Shown: piece by piece, positions 1 through 10,849 of the stretch | Layout of the letters: each line of letters starts with the position of its first letter | How positions within the stretch are numbered: position 1 is the first letter of the stretch | Assembly: GCA_963576565.1 (NCBI GenBank) | Contig: OY755039.1 | Location: 85,309,289-85,373,288, forward strand | Origin: Aspidapion aeneum | Lineage: Eukaryota; Arthropoda; Insecta; Coleoptera; Brentidae | Direction: 5' to 3' | Length of the DNA: 64,000 nucleotides | The notes under the pieces: model-generated | The model's input: the letters and a program-made list of their open reading frames with translations, nothing else | Database searches by the model: none | Told to the model about the DNA's origin: nothing | Made by a program: the position numbers and the translations under genes

Positions 1-2246
1 AGGGGAGGGGAGGGTAATGATACGTAGCGGGTAATGCAGTGCTAATTTTAAGCTTGTGTCAAACTCTATTAAACAATGCCTATAAATCTGGTTGAGTTCC
101 ATTTGTTCGTTCAACTAGGGAAGATATACTGGGTTCGACTTCGAACGTTTAGCCTTTATGAAAAGCGTATAAAAAGGGATTAACTTATGGAAAGCAAGAA
201 GTCAGGGGACCAAAGACGCGCATATTCAGGAGCGTTTGCCGTTGTGACTCAAAATTCATTAATAGTTTTTTATTACTAAACAGGAGCAATCAAAGTAAGA
301 TTTCCACTTTTAAAAGACGAAGAATTTGTCATTATTATTTATTTCGTTATTTTAGCTTTATTCAGGAAACATGAAATCGAGAAAAATTCAATTTTTTAAT
401 AATTTTTTGTTACACAATAACCTTGCTCTTTTATTAAAGTCGCGCTTAAATGCCGCTCAAGTGTTCGATCTCCTGGCGACGGCTCACGAAGTCAAGTTGC
501 TAAAAGTCGCCATACACTATCCGGGAAACAGAATGGGGGACAACATTTTTGGGGGTAGGGATGTACGACAGCCCTAAACCTCTTGCCCCTCTACTGGTTT
601 CAGTCTGCAGAAAAAATTGTTTGTCAGGTTTTACTACTCCTTTTAAAATTTTATTTTTGCCCCTTAAATGGAGGGGCAACTCCTTTTGAAAAAAAAAACA
701 ATAAGTTGAAATGCGGTGTTATGGTAATTGCAATTATTTAAGTTTTTAAAATAGTTTAAAAATTATTTTACAATTATAATGAAATTACAAAAATGCAATT
801 GAATTACTAAATTGATTGTTATTATTTGTAAAAAGCTATTTTGCTTTTATTATTTAAAGCAATCCACGTTTCGTACTGAATTTAAGGGATAAGTTCGGAA
901 TGTATTGCGAAGGAAGAGGGCTCCTAAATTAAGCACTTTCACATTTTGTAAATTATGAAAAAGTTTTTTTTATTTTGCAAGTAGGAAATTTATAATTAGG
1001 TTATTTTTTTTTGTTGTAATTAATTACACAGATTTCTTAGGACATTCCTGTAAAGTAATTTTTAATTTAGTAGTTACTTTTCCAAGTATTGATTTCTAAC
1101 TCTGGTTGAGAATAAATCGGTAAACATAAAAACCAAGAAATTTGTTATCCATAAAGTTGAATTTGTGGAATATTTTGTTTGTGCGTGTAGTAAGCTCTAC
1201 CTGTACACTTAATTGCGGATTCGCAGTATTGATTATTAGTCATACAGTTGAAATAATATCTATGAGATGGCGCTACAGCAATTAAAATCAAGGGGTTTTA
1301 AGAATTTTATGCACCGCCGTCTTTGGCCTACTCAGCCGGTAAGAGTAACGTCATTAGATTGCGAAAAGAAAACAATTTTCTTGAATTGCTAACTTGACAA
1401 CAGCGCTAAACTATTTATTTCTCTTAGTGTCATTTGTTTAAATAGTGATCTCAGTTCACATATTTTTCAATGGCCAAACGATCGTTAACGAACCCTGTAT
1501 TTAATTTTCAGTTACTACTTATATATTAAAAGTACGTACTTAGCTGACAAGAAACATGTAGCGAAAAGTCTCTGTTTTTTACGCATTACGCAAAGAGGGC
1601 ACCCGTCGAGGCCTACTTGCTAAGTCTAAGTCTATATGAAACAGAATAGCCTTATTGATTATCGGTTATACAGGATGAGTCAAAAGTAGGTGGGCAAATA
1701 AAGAGTGGTGAAACCATATACAATTTTTTCATTTGGTTTATTTTAACACTAAAAGTGTATATGAACAAAGAAAACAACAAAAGTTAACTTTAAGTCAACC
1801 TTTTAGCATGTGAATCCTTATTCATGATAAAAAATTCACTGTGTCAAAGCAACCAAATAAAAAGATGTAAAAAATTTCCCTATCGGCACTTTTGAAACCA
1901 TATACAACTTTTTCATTTGTACCATGATTCCCGACAAAATATATTTTTTGAAATTTTTCTGAACTTTCCCCAAAGTTTTGCCTTTTTACCAAAACTTTTC
2001 TGCTGTGGCTTCAATTTCTTTTAAAACTACTTTATTGACGCCCCTGTTGACTATGACCCACCTTGACAAAACTACGATTTCTCAACCTTTACCCCACTAA
2101 AGTAGAAACCTATAGGTACTTGTCTTTAATTGAATCAAACTTATGTTATCCCTTTCTGAGGTACATGTTTAATTTATTTATTTAGATCTGGTTTTATTCT
2201 TCAAAAAAGTAAATTCTAGATATCACTGCAAAGATTTTATCATCAA
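1..2246. other. Anonymous AT-rich DNA, no gene recognised
   Basis: No recognisable protein family, RNA gene or complete transposon. The only open frames are short (up to about 68 codons) and show no family features. A roughly 28-bp direct repeat beginning GAAACCATATACAA occurs near 1709 and again near 1893, each copy followed by a TTTTTCATTTG run. A TATACAGGATGAGTC block at about 1669 resembles the TACAGG ends of the small TA-flanked elements elsewhere in the window, but I could not find its partner end. Confidence 0.6.
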
Positions 2247-3705
2247 AAATAATACTTTGCCAATCTATGGGCACCTAAGCTCACACTAGGTACTATAGTT
2301 ATAGGGTACGTGAAAGCTAATATAACTAAAAACTGAAGTATATTTTATTGAACTCCAGACTCAATTACCTTTCGTTGATACCACACACGCCATGTTTTGA
2401 CTTAAACTCTAATTTTTCAAATCTACCCCCACCCTTTTTTTGAAACTAAAATGTATTTTGTTTAACTCCAGACTCAATTACCTTTCGGTTGATATCACAC
2501 ACGCCATATTTCCGCTAACTACACTAATTTTTTAATTTACCCCCACCCTTTTTTTTAAATTATTAAAAATGTATTTTGTTGAAGTCCAGACTCAATTACC
2601 TTTCGTTTAATATCACACACGCCATATTTTTACATAAACTCTAATTTTTGAAATCTACCCCCACCCTTTTATTTGGCTTGTGTTTGGTGGATTTTGTTCA
2701 TTTTTAAATAGGACCATCTCGACCCAAAACCCATCCTGGGTACCAAATTTTATTAAAATCGGGCAAGCGGTTTTTGAGTTATGCGCGTTGGTCGTTACAG
2801 ACAGACAACAGACAGACAGACAGACAGACATACAGACAGACAGACGGCGCAACAAATACTCTGCCAATCTATGGGCACCTAAGCTCACACTAGGTACTAT
2901 AGTTATAGTGTGAGCTAATATAATAAAAAACTGAAATATATTTTATTCAACTCCAGACTCAATTACCTTTCGTTTGATACCACACAAGCCATGTTTTGAC
3001 TTAAACTCAAATTTTTTAAATCTACCCCCACCCTATTAAAAAAAACTAAAATGTATTTTGTTTAACTCCAGACTCAATTACCTTTCGTTTGATATCACAC
3101 ACGCCATATTTTCACTTAAACTCTAATTTTTGACATTTACCCCCACCCTTTTTTTTTAAATAAACTAAAATTCATTTTGTTTAACTCCAGACTTAATTAC
3201 CTTTCGTTTGATATCACACACGCCATATTTTCACATTAACTCTAATTTTTGGAATCTACCCCCATCATTTTATTTGGCTTGCGTTTGGTGGATTTTGTTC
3301 ATTTTTAAATGTGACCATCACGGCCCAAGACCCAACTTAGGTACCAAATTTCATTAAAATCGGACAAGCGGTTTTTGAGTTATGCGGGTTGGTCGTTACA
3401 GACAGACAGACAGACATACAGACAGACAGACAGACAGATAGCAAAACAAAAAAGTTTCAAAATCATCTGAAACGCAAAGATTATAAAAATTTTTGAAATC
3501 GAAGCAACTTTTTTTTTCTCGAAAAAATTAGGATCACCATAGCTCACACTACTTATATAGTAGTAGTGTGAGCTAAAAAGTTTCAAAATTATCTGAAACG
3601 CAAAAATATATAAAAAATTTTGAAATCGGAGCAACTTTTTTTTTCTCGAAAAAATTAGGATCACCATAGCTCACACTACTATAGTATAGTAGTAGTGTGA
3701 GCTAA
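2247..3705. repeat. Hairpin/CAGA modular repeat family, copy cluster 1
   Basis: A compound repeat. Each module opens with GCCAATCTATGGGCACCTAAG and a hairpin-forming AGCTCACACTAGGTACTATAG block (near 2262 and 2865). Then come about three degenerate copies of a roughly 100-125-bp unit carrying CCAGACTCAATTACCTTTCG, CACACGCCAT and CTACCCCCACCC. Next is a conserved stretch of the form ACCAAATTTCATTAAAATCG plus GGTTTTTGAGTTATG, then a short CAGA run (about 2797-2846 and 3398-3440). A second module (GAAACGCAAA, then GGATCACCATAGCTCACACT) is repeated twice and closes with near-perfect palindromes around 3540-3575 and 3666-3703. Related copies lie at 26.4-27.1 kb and 56.45 kb. Hairpins, minisatellite and microsatellite together recall the layout of non-autonomous Helitron/Helentron elements, but I see no diagnostic termini, so the class is open. 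Confidence 0.8.
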
Positions 3706-3779
3706 TATTTTATCTCTTCCCTGTGTTTGTATATTCTTGAAACAAATTCGTCTGATAAATCAACATCCAAATTACTTTG

Positions 3780-4254
3780 AAATAAACCAAAATATTTATT
3801 CAACAATCTTTTATTACATATACCACATTTCTTTCTATTAAAAAATATATAATTAATAACGGTATAAAATTATATAATAATTTGCCAAACAATATAAAAC
3901 TTAATAATAGCTATAACATATTTAGAAATAAATGCAATAATTTTATATATCTAAACCTTTTTATTCGATTAACGAATTTCTTCATCAAAGTTATAAAACT
4001 AAAGAAAAATTTCAAAGTCAAAATCCTTAATTATTAAAATATAAGTTATTTAAAAAAAAACAATATACTTAATCATTATAATTAAACCATTCATATAGAT
4101 TTAATATAAATTTATATATTTTTTAAATGATTTTTTTAAATTATTATTAGTGGAGTTATTTATTTATTTATTTCCTTTATCAGACAATAAAGAATGTTTT
4201 GATTAATTGATTTGATTTGATATTTTTAATTGTGATTAACAATAGTATATTTAT
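3780..4254 (+). pseudogene. CR1-like non-LTR retrotransposon, 3' end fragment
   Basis: Frame 3859-4020 reads NNGIKLYNNLPNNIKL and continues with an F-R-K type tail. This matches the NGxKLxNxLP block that ends many CR1/Daphne-like reverse transcriptases, shortly before the stop. The same block occurs on the minus strand near 41.75 kb (AAKIYNSVPHKI). Downstream are an A/T-rich 3' UTR and a short TGATT-type run (about 4200-4222), as expected of a CR1-type tail. Endonuclease and catalytic RT motifs are absent, so this is a 5'-truncated copy. Clade assignment is inference from a short block. Confidence 0.55.
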
Positions 4255-4255
4255 T

Positions 4256-4300
4256 CAGTAGCGCACCCAGGAAAATATCTTGGGGGGGGGGGGGTTAAAA
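4256..4300. mobile_element. Solo hAT-type terminus with poly-G run
   Basis: CAGTAGCGCACCCAGGAA followed by a run of 14 G. The reverse complement of this end closes the complete small element at 40191-40349. No partner end is visible nearby, so this is an isolated terminus or one end of an element whose other half is lost. Confidence 0.45.
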
Positions 4301-4459
4301 CTAAAATGCGGAAAAGTGACACAAATAATACACACCGCATAAACTGTGGTGCGTTCACAAAACTTGTTAGTACAAATACTTTTAATAGCCATATATAAAT
4401 GGTTGGATAAATTATTAAAAGCATTACAAAAACCAATTTCTGGTAAATTAGTTGGCAAT

Positions 4460-5014
4460 CAATACCATGTAGTCATTAAGATACCACCAAATTAGTTCAA
4501 AAGAGAGAGGAGCTTGACTGAAAATTAACGTTTAGACGCAACGTTGGCCCGCGATTCACGACTTTTTGCTACTTAGGCTTAGTACCACAGAACAACTAGG
4601 AGCTAGTTTTTCTGTCTCAGTACTACTGCTTTAACCATGATATAAAATATAGATATTATGTCACGTTTTTTCCTCTGAACATTTTCTATATATTTTCAGA
4701 CGTCTAATTGGAATAAAAAAAGTTATTTGAATAAGTGAATTAAAAAACTGCTTTATAAAACAAAAGAAAAATATTATTATGCTTTCTCACATTTCTTAAG
4801 CTTTTCTAATCCCTTCTCAAAAATATCTTATTCTAGAAATAACCCATCCCAAAAGATGTCGGCAAGGCAAGGTTTACATCGAGGAGTAACGAGTTTTTCG
4901 TTACATTTTCGTTAATGGTTGCCGGTTTTCGTTAATCCCAAAAAGCAGAGCACAGAGGCGTCCATGGCTCAATAAAATCAAAGGCCTTATACACAGAAAA
5001 AAAGCAACTAATTC
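4460..5014. other. Anonymous DNA
   Basis: AT-rich sequence with no gene, RNA or complete repeat that I can recognise. Confidence 0.5.
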
Positions 5015-5060
5015 CAGTGGCGGATGGTGACGTTATAAATTGGGGGGGGGGCAGAAATTT
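5015..5060. mobile_element. Solo hAT-like terminus CAGTGGCGGATGG with poly-G
   Basis: CAGTGGCGGATGGTGACG followed by GGGGGGGG resembles the CAGTGGCGG ends of the hAT element at 9114-10373. No matching right end was found. The 600 bp that follow (to 5700) hold only short open frames with no family features. Confidence 0.35.
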
Positions 5061-5715
5061 ATATTGCATGAAAAAGGAGATAAAAAAACTTATCTAAACA
5101 ATTTTATTTTAGCAGTTTACAAACAAGCAGCTACTTGGTCTAGTGTTTAGTACATTTGTTTATAGATAAAGTCTATTTGCCCTTCTTTTACATACACAGA
5201 GTGCTCAAATTAGCACCAGTTTCAGACTCATCATGGCCCCTATTGCATGTCCCCTAAATCTAAAGACTTGCATTTATTTTATTATGATTTTTCCATACGT
5301 CAAAGCTTTTTTTGTTTCTCTTAAATAAATTAAATAAAACTTAATAAAAACTAGGTAACAATATACTTTTGGTCGTTTTTCTGTTAAATATAATTTTGAA
5401 TTGAATATCTTTATAAACATTGCGAAATAATAATTAAAATGTAAGTTCGGTCTTTTTTGCTGCAGTTCGGCACCTAAAATTTGATGATTTAATTCTACAG
5501 CAAATAAGTGGCTAGCTGCCAAAAAATTACTGCTTTCTTCGTTCTCCCGAAGGGGTCATTTTAGAGTACTAGAAGTAGCGCCTAATCTTCCTGAACTGGA
5601 CTTGCTTTTGGCCTGCCAGATCATCCTTGTTTCCTTTCAAATGATTGTTCTTTTATCCATCTTTTATTTAAAGAATAAACTGTTGCTTGGCTTACTAAAA
5701 TGGTGGGCTACCACT

Positions 5716-5861
5716 CAGAGGCGTAGTCAGGGTCTCGCTCAAGGTGGGGCAAAAAAGCAAAAAAATGTACAATTAAATATTTATTACTAAATGAGCTAAA
5801 GCCAGGCAGGGCAGGTGACAAGCCAGGGTGGGGCAAGTGCCCCACCCTGACTACGCCCATG
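5716..5861. mobile_element. 146-bp non-autonomous hAT element (MITE)
   Basis: Ends are CAGAGGCGTAGTCAGGGT and the reverse complement of CATGGGCGTAGTCAGGGT (16 of 18 identical). It is flanked by an exact 8-bp duplication CTACCACT at 5708-5715 and 5862-5869. An 8-bp duplication with CAG/CATG-type ends is the hAT signature. The termini and subterminal GTGGGGCAAAAAAGC block are shared with the 699-bp element at 22138-22836, which still carries transposase sequence, so this is probably an internal deletion derivative of that family. A perfect internal palindrome CAGGGTGGGGCA/TGCCCCACCCTG lies next to the right end. Confidence 0.9.
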
Positions 5862-6094
5862 CTACCACTGGAACACTTTTCCAAATTATTAACAATTATG
5901 GCTTTTAACTCTTTGGTCGTATGTAACGCCATTTTAGGATTAAATACTATGTTTATGTATTTATTATTCTGTAACTGATGACAATGTTATTTTCTTTTCC
6001 TTGGCATTGACAGCTTTGATATTGTTAAAATACTGAGGTGTTGATAAAGCTGACATGGTGGCTTAGCAAACACTGCTCAAATTTTGAAAAATAG

Positions 6095-6580
6095 TTATTT
6101 AAACAACAAGGTTTGAAAACGACTCTTTGCACACGATAGAGACAGTTTGGTAGACCGAGTCGAAGGCGAGGTCTACAAGTCCAGGGAGTGTGCAAAGAGG
6201 TTTTCAAACGAGGTTTTTACAATATCTTTTATACGACTGCTAATAAAGAAAGAAAAATCAAATTTTAATTTAACTTGTTTTCATTTCCAACATTTTTACA
6301 ACAAAACTTTAAAAATTCAACAATTTTTTGACGTATCTAATCAACAAAACATACGAGCAGTGACGGTTGCTACGGAACTAAGCCAATTTATATTGATGGG
6401 TGACAACAACAAAAATCACAATGACGGGAGACCCGTATGCAGAAATGACATAGGCGTGCGCAAAAATGGCATAAGCGTGTGCAAAACGTTTTGCACACAG
6501 CGTGCGCAAAATGCCATTTTTAGATCGTGTTCTCCGTGCGCAAAACCCCCTTTTACAAGACAGTCGTATAAAAAGTACTT
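6095..6580. repeat. Cluster of nested hairpins
   Basis: Several inverted repeats sit inside one another. GGTTTGAAAACGACTCTTTG/CACAC near 6110 pairs with GTGTGCAAAGAGG/TTTTCAAACG near 6188. Between them GGTAGACC pairs with GGTCTAC. CTTTTATACGACTG at about 6226 pairs with CAGTCGTATAAAAAG at about 6562. In between, GCGTGCGCAAAAATGGCATAAG faces its own complement around 6455-6520, centred on AAAACGTTTT. A 152-codon open frame (6147-6605) crosses the hairpins and looks incidental. This is probably a foldback-type element or nested MITEs; I could not define its ends. Confidence 0.5.
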
Positions 6581-6612
6581 TAAAGGGTCGTATCAGTTTT
6601 TTTAAAATCAGC

Positions 6613-6849
6613 TGTACGTACACTCGTGCTTATAAAAATCCCGTACATGAAAAATTAAGTTAATAATTTTGAGTGTAGGTTACTAAAAATCCAGCCAAGG
6701 TGTCTTGGCATTTAAATTTTTTTTGTGACATCTAAAATGTCAATTTTTGAAATGTCATTTGGTGCTATAACTATAAACTTAGTTAAAAACAAAATATAAG
6801 TAGCTTATTACAAATTTCCGTGTACGGGTTTTTTATGAGTGTACGTACA
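6613..6849. mobile_element. 237-bp TIR element (TGTACGTACACTC)
   Basis: Left end TGTACGTACACTC is the exact reverse complement of right end GAGTGTACGTACA. The complementarity continues imperfectly through a CCCGTACA block for about 38 bp. No coding content. A target duplication was not identified, so the superfamily is unknown. Confidence 0.65.
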
Positions 6850-6865
6850 AATTAAAGAAAAATAG

Positions 6866-8298
6866 TGGGATTAAATGGGAAACTCGGTTGTTATTAAATA
6901 TAACGATTTTATGATTGCACCTACCGTGCTCTTTTTTTGAGCCCTTAATAATGGTGTTTTGCTATACCCCGTGGTTTCGCTAATACAGGGAGTTTTTGAA
7001 AAAATTGCATTTTTAATAATTCCTTGTATCTCGCTTATTTTGCAAGGTATTTTTATTCTGTAAAAACATTTTTATGGCAACTTTTTTAGAACAAAATAAT
7101 GACGATATCAATTTTTAAAAATATTGTTTAGTTTTTGAGATATGGTATTTATCATAAAAAAATTAAATACGGACCTGGATTTTTTTATTAACATTTTAAT
7201 TGGTTTCATGCTATTATTATCACAAAATGATAAAACTTTAATATTTTTTTGATTTCAAATTGAAAAAAATAATATTTAATATTTTTTAAAAAGATTTAGT
7301 CCGAACCTGGAAATTACCAACGTAAATATAAATTGAAAACTGCAAGACACACTAGTTAAATGATTTTTAGTTTTTTTGCTTCGAAACGTTAATTAAAAGA
7401 TTTATAAATAAAGTAAAAACGTTAAAAAGTTACAAAAATAATATCATAGTAATTATCTGATGGTAGCACAGCACTTTATGAAATTTACTTCAACATGGAG
7501 AAACAATAGCGGGGAATTAACATTGTCATTTTACTTGTAATTTTTGTAAATGGCTTACTCAAAATTATTCTTAAATGGCTAGAAATCGACGATATCCATA
7601 TTTTGAAAAATATTTAAACGGCAGAAATATTTTTATTCAAAATGCGTTAAAAAAAATTACCTAAAAAGTTTGAACATTTATATCATTAAAGAAAAATTGG
7701 TTATTAATTTTTGTAAATCGTTATTTTTTTTGTATTTGTCGTAGACTTTGTTTCAAACAAATCTTTAAATTAACGTAAAACCATTTTAATCTACCAAGTA
7801 TCAAAATAGTTAAACTAGCAATTTTTAATTTATATTTATGTTGGAAATTTCCAGGTTCGGACTAAAAATTTTTTAAAATATTAAATATTCTTTTTAAAAA
7901 CAAAAAAAAAATAAATTTTTATTATTTTATGATAATAATAGCATGAAACCAATCAAAATACTGGTAAAAAAAATCCAGGTAGGTATTTAATTTTTTTATG
8001 ATAAATACCATATCTCAAAAACTAAACAAGATTTAAAAAAACTGACAACGTTCTTTATTTTCTTTTAAAAAAGTTGCTATGAAAAGATTTTTACAGAATA
8101 AAAATATCTTGCAAACTAAGCGAGATATAAAGGATTATTAAAAATGTAATTTTTTCAAAAACTCCCTGTATTAGCGAAACTACGGGATATAGAAAAAATC
8201 TGATTACAACATTTTTAAGGGCTCAAAAAAACAGGAATGTAAGGTGCAATCAGAAAATCGATATCTTTAATAATAAACGAGTTTCCCATTTAATCCCA
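6866..8298. mobile_element. 1.43-kb element with about 480-bp inverted arms
   Basis: TGGGATTAAATGGGAAACTCG at 6866 is mirrored by its reverse complement ending at 8298. The arms continue inward with moderate divergence for about 480 bp. Shared blocks include TTTCGCTAATACAGGGAG / CTCCCTGTATTAGCGAAAC, GATATGGTATTTATCATAAA and TTTCCAGGTTCGGACTAAA. The central 470 bp (about 7350-7820) is unrelated AT-rich DNA. No coding sequence seen. This is a long-TIR, foldback-like non-autonomous element. Confidence 0.7.
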
Positions 8299-8316
8299 TC
8301 GAAAATGGGACACGCT

Positions 8317-8857
8317 GCATTTTTTCTTATGGAATGGCCTATATTTTAAATAATTTTCGAATGCGTCATTGAATTCTTTTCAAAATGATGTAACATATGT
8401 CATGATTTGGTTGAGCGGTTCGGAGATGATTAAAGTTTTTTATTTTTATCTAGTGTGCGTTGAATGACGTCATGCGCCATTGACATCAAAGCCTTGCGGT
8501 CAAATCCTACTTTAATGCTCCTATAGTTTTGTTGTCTTATACTATGCAAATTAAGTTGGCCTTGCGTCTTGTCGTTTTGTCATTGTTTTCAATTGTTTAA
8601 ACAATTTGACATTACGCTTTGATGTAAAATTATTTTGCATAAAAGCGTTTTTAATTAAACGATGAAAAGTATGACTTGTTAAAATGTTACTGTGTAAAAT
8701 ATTAAAAATACTGGAGTTCCTTGACCTGCCTCAGCAGGAAATAATAGCGCACTAGAAATAAGTGAAAAAGCTGAATATCTCCTAAACCGCTCAATCAATC
8801 AAAATGAACAAATTCGATAATTAAATAAAATATAGGCCATTCCATAAGAAAAAATGC
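8317..8857. mobile_element. 541-bp TIR element (GCATTTTTTCTTATGG)
   Basis: GCATTTTTTCTTATGGAATG at the left is mirrored exactly at the right end (to 8857). Pairing extends through GGCCTATATTTTA and, less perfectly, to about 50 bp. The interior has no coding features. It abuts the previous inverted-repeat element; the two may be nested or adjacent insertions. Confidence 0.65.
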
Positions 8858-9113
8858 AACTTTAAAATTTAATTCAGCGGGTGAATTTCTCGTGACAAAG
8901 TCTATACAATTGCAATTTACTCTGAATCAAAATTTCCACTAATAACGAAGTTATAGACCCCCTTCCAAAATGCAGACTTTTCAAAAAGCCCCCGTAGCTC
9001 AAAGACGAGACGGTATTTCAAAATGCGGTTTTCACTATAAGTCTTCTCTTGAAATTTGAGCCTCGCAATGCGTGGTCAGTTTTTCTCTGTCTCGCCTAGA
9101 AGTACCTTAAACC

Positions 9114-10373
9114 CAGTGGCGGCTCGTGAAGTATAATAATGGGTGTGCGCTATAATAAGTGAGTCGAAATAAATTTAAAATAAATAAAGTTAAAAAAATT
9201 TGCATACTTATTTGTAGCCAAATAAAAGCACTTATGGTGCCCACTAGGTAATAAGATTGTCAAAGTAAAAAAAAGCAGGTCTCCAATAAATAAAAATATG
9301 CCTACACAAAAAAAAATTACCTACAGTATACATACATATTAGTTTTTAGCCAACGATGGATAACATTAATTCAATGTACAAAACCGTTTTATCTTAGCTT
9401 TTGATTCAAATACCATTTCATATTGTAATGTTCGTATACGTTCATTCAAAAATTCATGCTTTTTAATTTTTGCCTGTAGATGATTTAAGTCAGTTACCCC
9501 TATGCGGCTCCAGGTTTTATCCATGCTTGCATTGAAAAATAATAAGCATGGAGAAGAAAATAAAGAGATTGTAACATCACATCCACAAATCCAGTTGTTC
9601 TTTTGATAAATATATTTTCTAAAGTATCTTTTAAAATTCCTACCTTTTCTTTTGGAGCAAGTTTGCAATAATTCTAGTTCTGGAGTCGGCCTTCCTAATC
9701 TTTTAATTTCAATTTTTTGATTTAAATTAAAGGAGGAAAAGCTTGCTATAATGTTTTGTACACAATTAAGTTTTGAATTACTTCCAGGATTACCCGAACA
9801 CGAACTTATAACTGCCTCAGACATATTCGACACTTGTAGATAATAATTAACCCAAAAATTACAAACAAGAAGCCGAAAACAGCATAAAATTCACTTAAAA
9901 ACGGCGTAAATAAATTTTAATTACGCCCAAGACACGCATACTAACGATAATATAAACAGTAATCAGCTGAGAACTAGAAAAAAACGATGCAAGTGTGTAT
10001 TGATTTAGCGCACCACCTCGCCCTTTTCTCGGCCGATATCCCGAGCATTTCCGATTCAATTGCGTGGCAAAAATTGGATTAAAGAGGAACGCCGAATCCA
10101 CGCGCACCTCCAGATTCAAGCCCGCCCTCTCATATCACTAGATTCAAGCGAGGCGAGGCGATCGAAGGCCACCGTATGCGGCAGCAAGCGTCAAGTCGAA
10201 AAGATATTAATTACTTTCGTTAATGGCCGATAGATGCCACTAGTGGGATCGCGATCATTAAAAAATAAATAAAAAACAAAAGTAATTATTTAATAATAGT
10301 TTGTATTTATTTTTTTTCTTATTTTTGCTGGGGGTGCGCGCGCACCAGCGCTTCTATGGACGAGCCGCCCCTG
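9114..10373 (-). mobile_element. 1.26-kb hAT element carrying a TTF zinc-finger fragment
   Basis: The ends CAGTGGCGGCTCGT and ACGAGCCGCCCCTG form a 14-bp TIR with one mismatch. The element is flanked by an exact 8-bp duplication CTTAAACC (9106-9113 and 10374-10381). It encodes the N-terminal part of a hAT transposase on the minus strand (9366-9833). The 5' flank of that frame (about 9990-10260) is notably richer in G+C than its surroundings and may be the old promoter region. The catalytic part of the transposase is missing, so the element is non-autonomous. Confidence 0.92.
9366..9833 (-). pseudogene. hAT transposase N-terminus with TTF-type zinc finger (truncated)
   Basis: An open frame of 155 codons. 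The middle reads NNWICGCDVTISLFSSPCLL and is followed by GVTDLNHLQAKIKKHE. This is the pattern of the TTF/ZMYM-type zinc finger at the N-terminus of a large insect and vertebrate hAT transposase group (WxCGC...LFCFPCLLF...GxxDLxHLxxxIKKHE). The usual Cys-Phe-Pro-Cys core reads S-S-P-C here, so one zinc ligand looks lost. Family proteins run to several hundred residues with DDE catalysis and a C-terminal dimerisation region; none of that follows. The frame closes soon after the finger. The start is likely one of two nearby Met codons (MSNMSEAV). It lies inside a complete TIR element, so this is a relic of transposase and not a host gene. Confidence 0.75.
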
Positions 10374-10381
10374 CTTAAACC

Positions 10382-10849
10382 CCCTAAAAGTGCCCAATTT
10401 GGGACACCCCGTACTTGAGCTGTATGAGTACGCGGGCCCAAATCTACGTGGGCAACGCAGCAGTAAAACGTTAAGCTAAAAAAGCGACGACAAACGTCTC
10501 GAAATCTCAACACCAAATAAACCTGATTTATTTGAGAACATTTTTGTAATTCATTTTCGTAATTGCCAAAGTTGACGTCGTCGCTCGAATTACTCTTTTA
10601 CGTTTGAAGAACGTAGATTTTTCAATAATTTGACAGAAGCATTTATTACTTCGTTGTGTAGTAGAACGGGATTTTAAAGAAAATATTTTTGTTTTTTTTG
10701 TATTGGTTCTAAACCTAGATTAGGATAAATAAAAATTAAAGCAACACATCGACTTGTTTTTCGGCAAGTTTTCAGGAATGCTGTATTTTCTTAAAATGTA
10801 TTTTTGACTTACTTGTCTTTGAGCCACTAACATCATATTAAAACTTTAT
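10382..10849. other. Anonymous DNA
   Basis: AT-rich, no gene or repeat boundary recognised. Confidence 0.45.

Noticed and set aside
371..577. 68-codon open frame after an AAACATG context
   Set aside because: No recognisable family, no conserved neighbour and AT-rich surroundings; chance frame.
2655..2913. Overlapping open frames on both strands with Cys/Val/Ser or Asp/Arg/Gln/Thr repeats (also near 3380-3667 and 26903-27088)
   Set aside because: They are translations of CAGA microsatellite and hairpin repeat DNA, not proteins.
6147..6605. 152-codon plus-strand open frame
   Set aside because: It runs through the nested hairpin block and shows no domain or family feature. Its Cys-rich end comes from translation of GTGCGCAAA repeats. 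Length alone is not enough.
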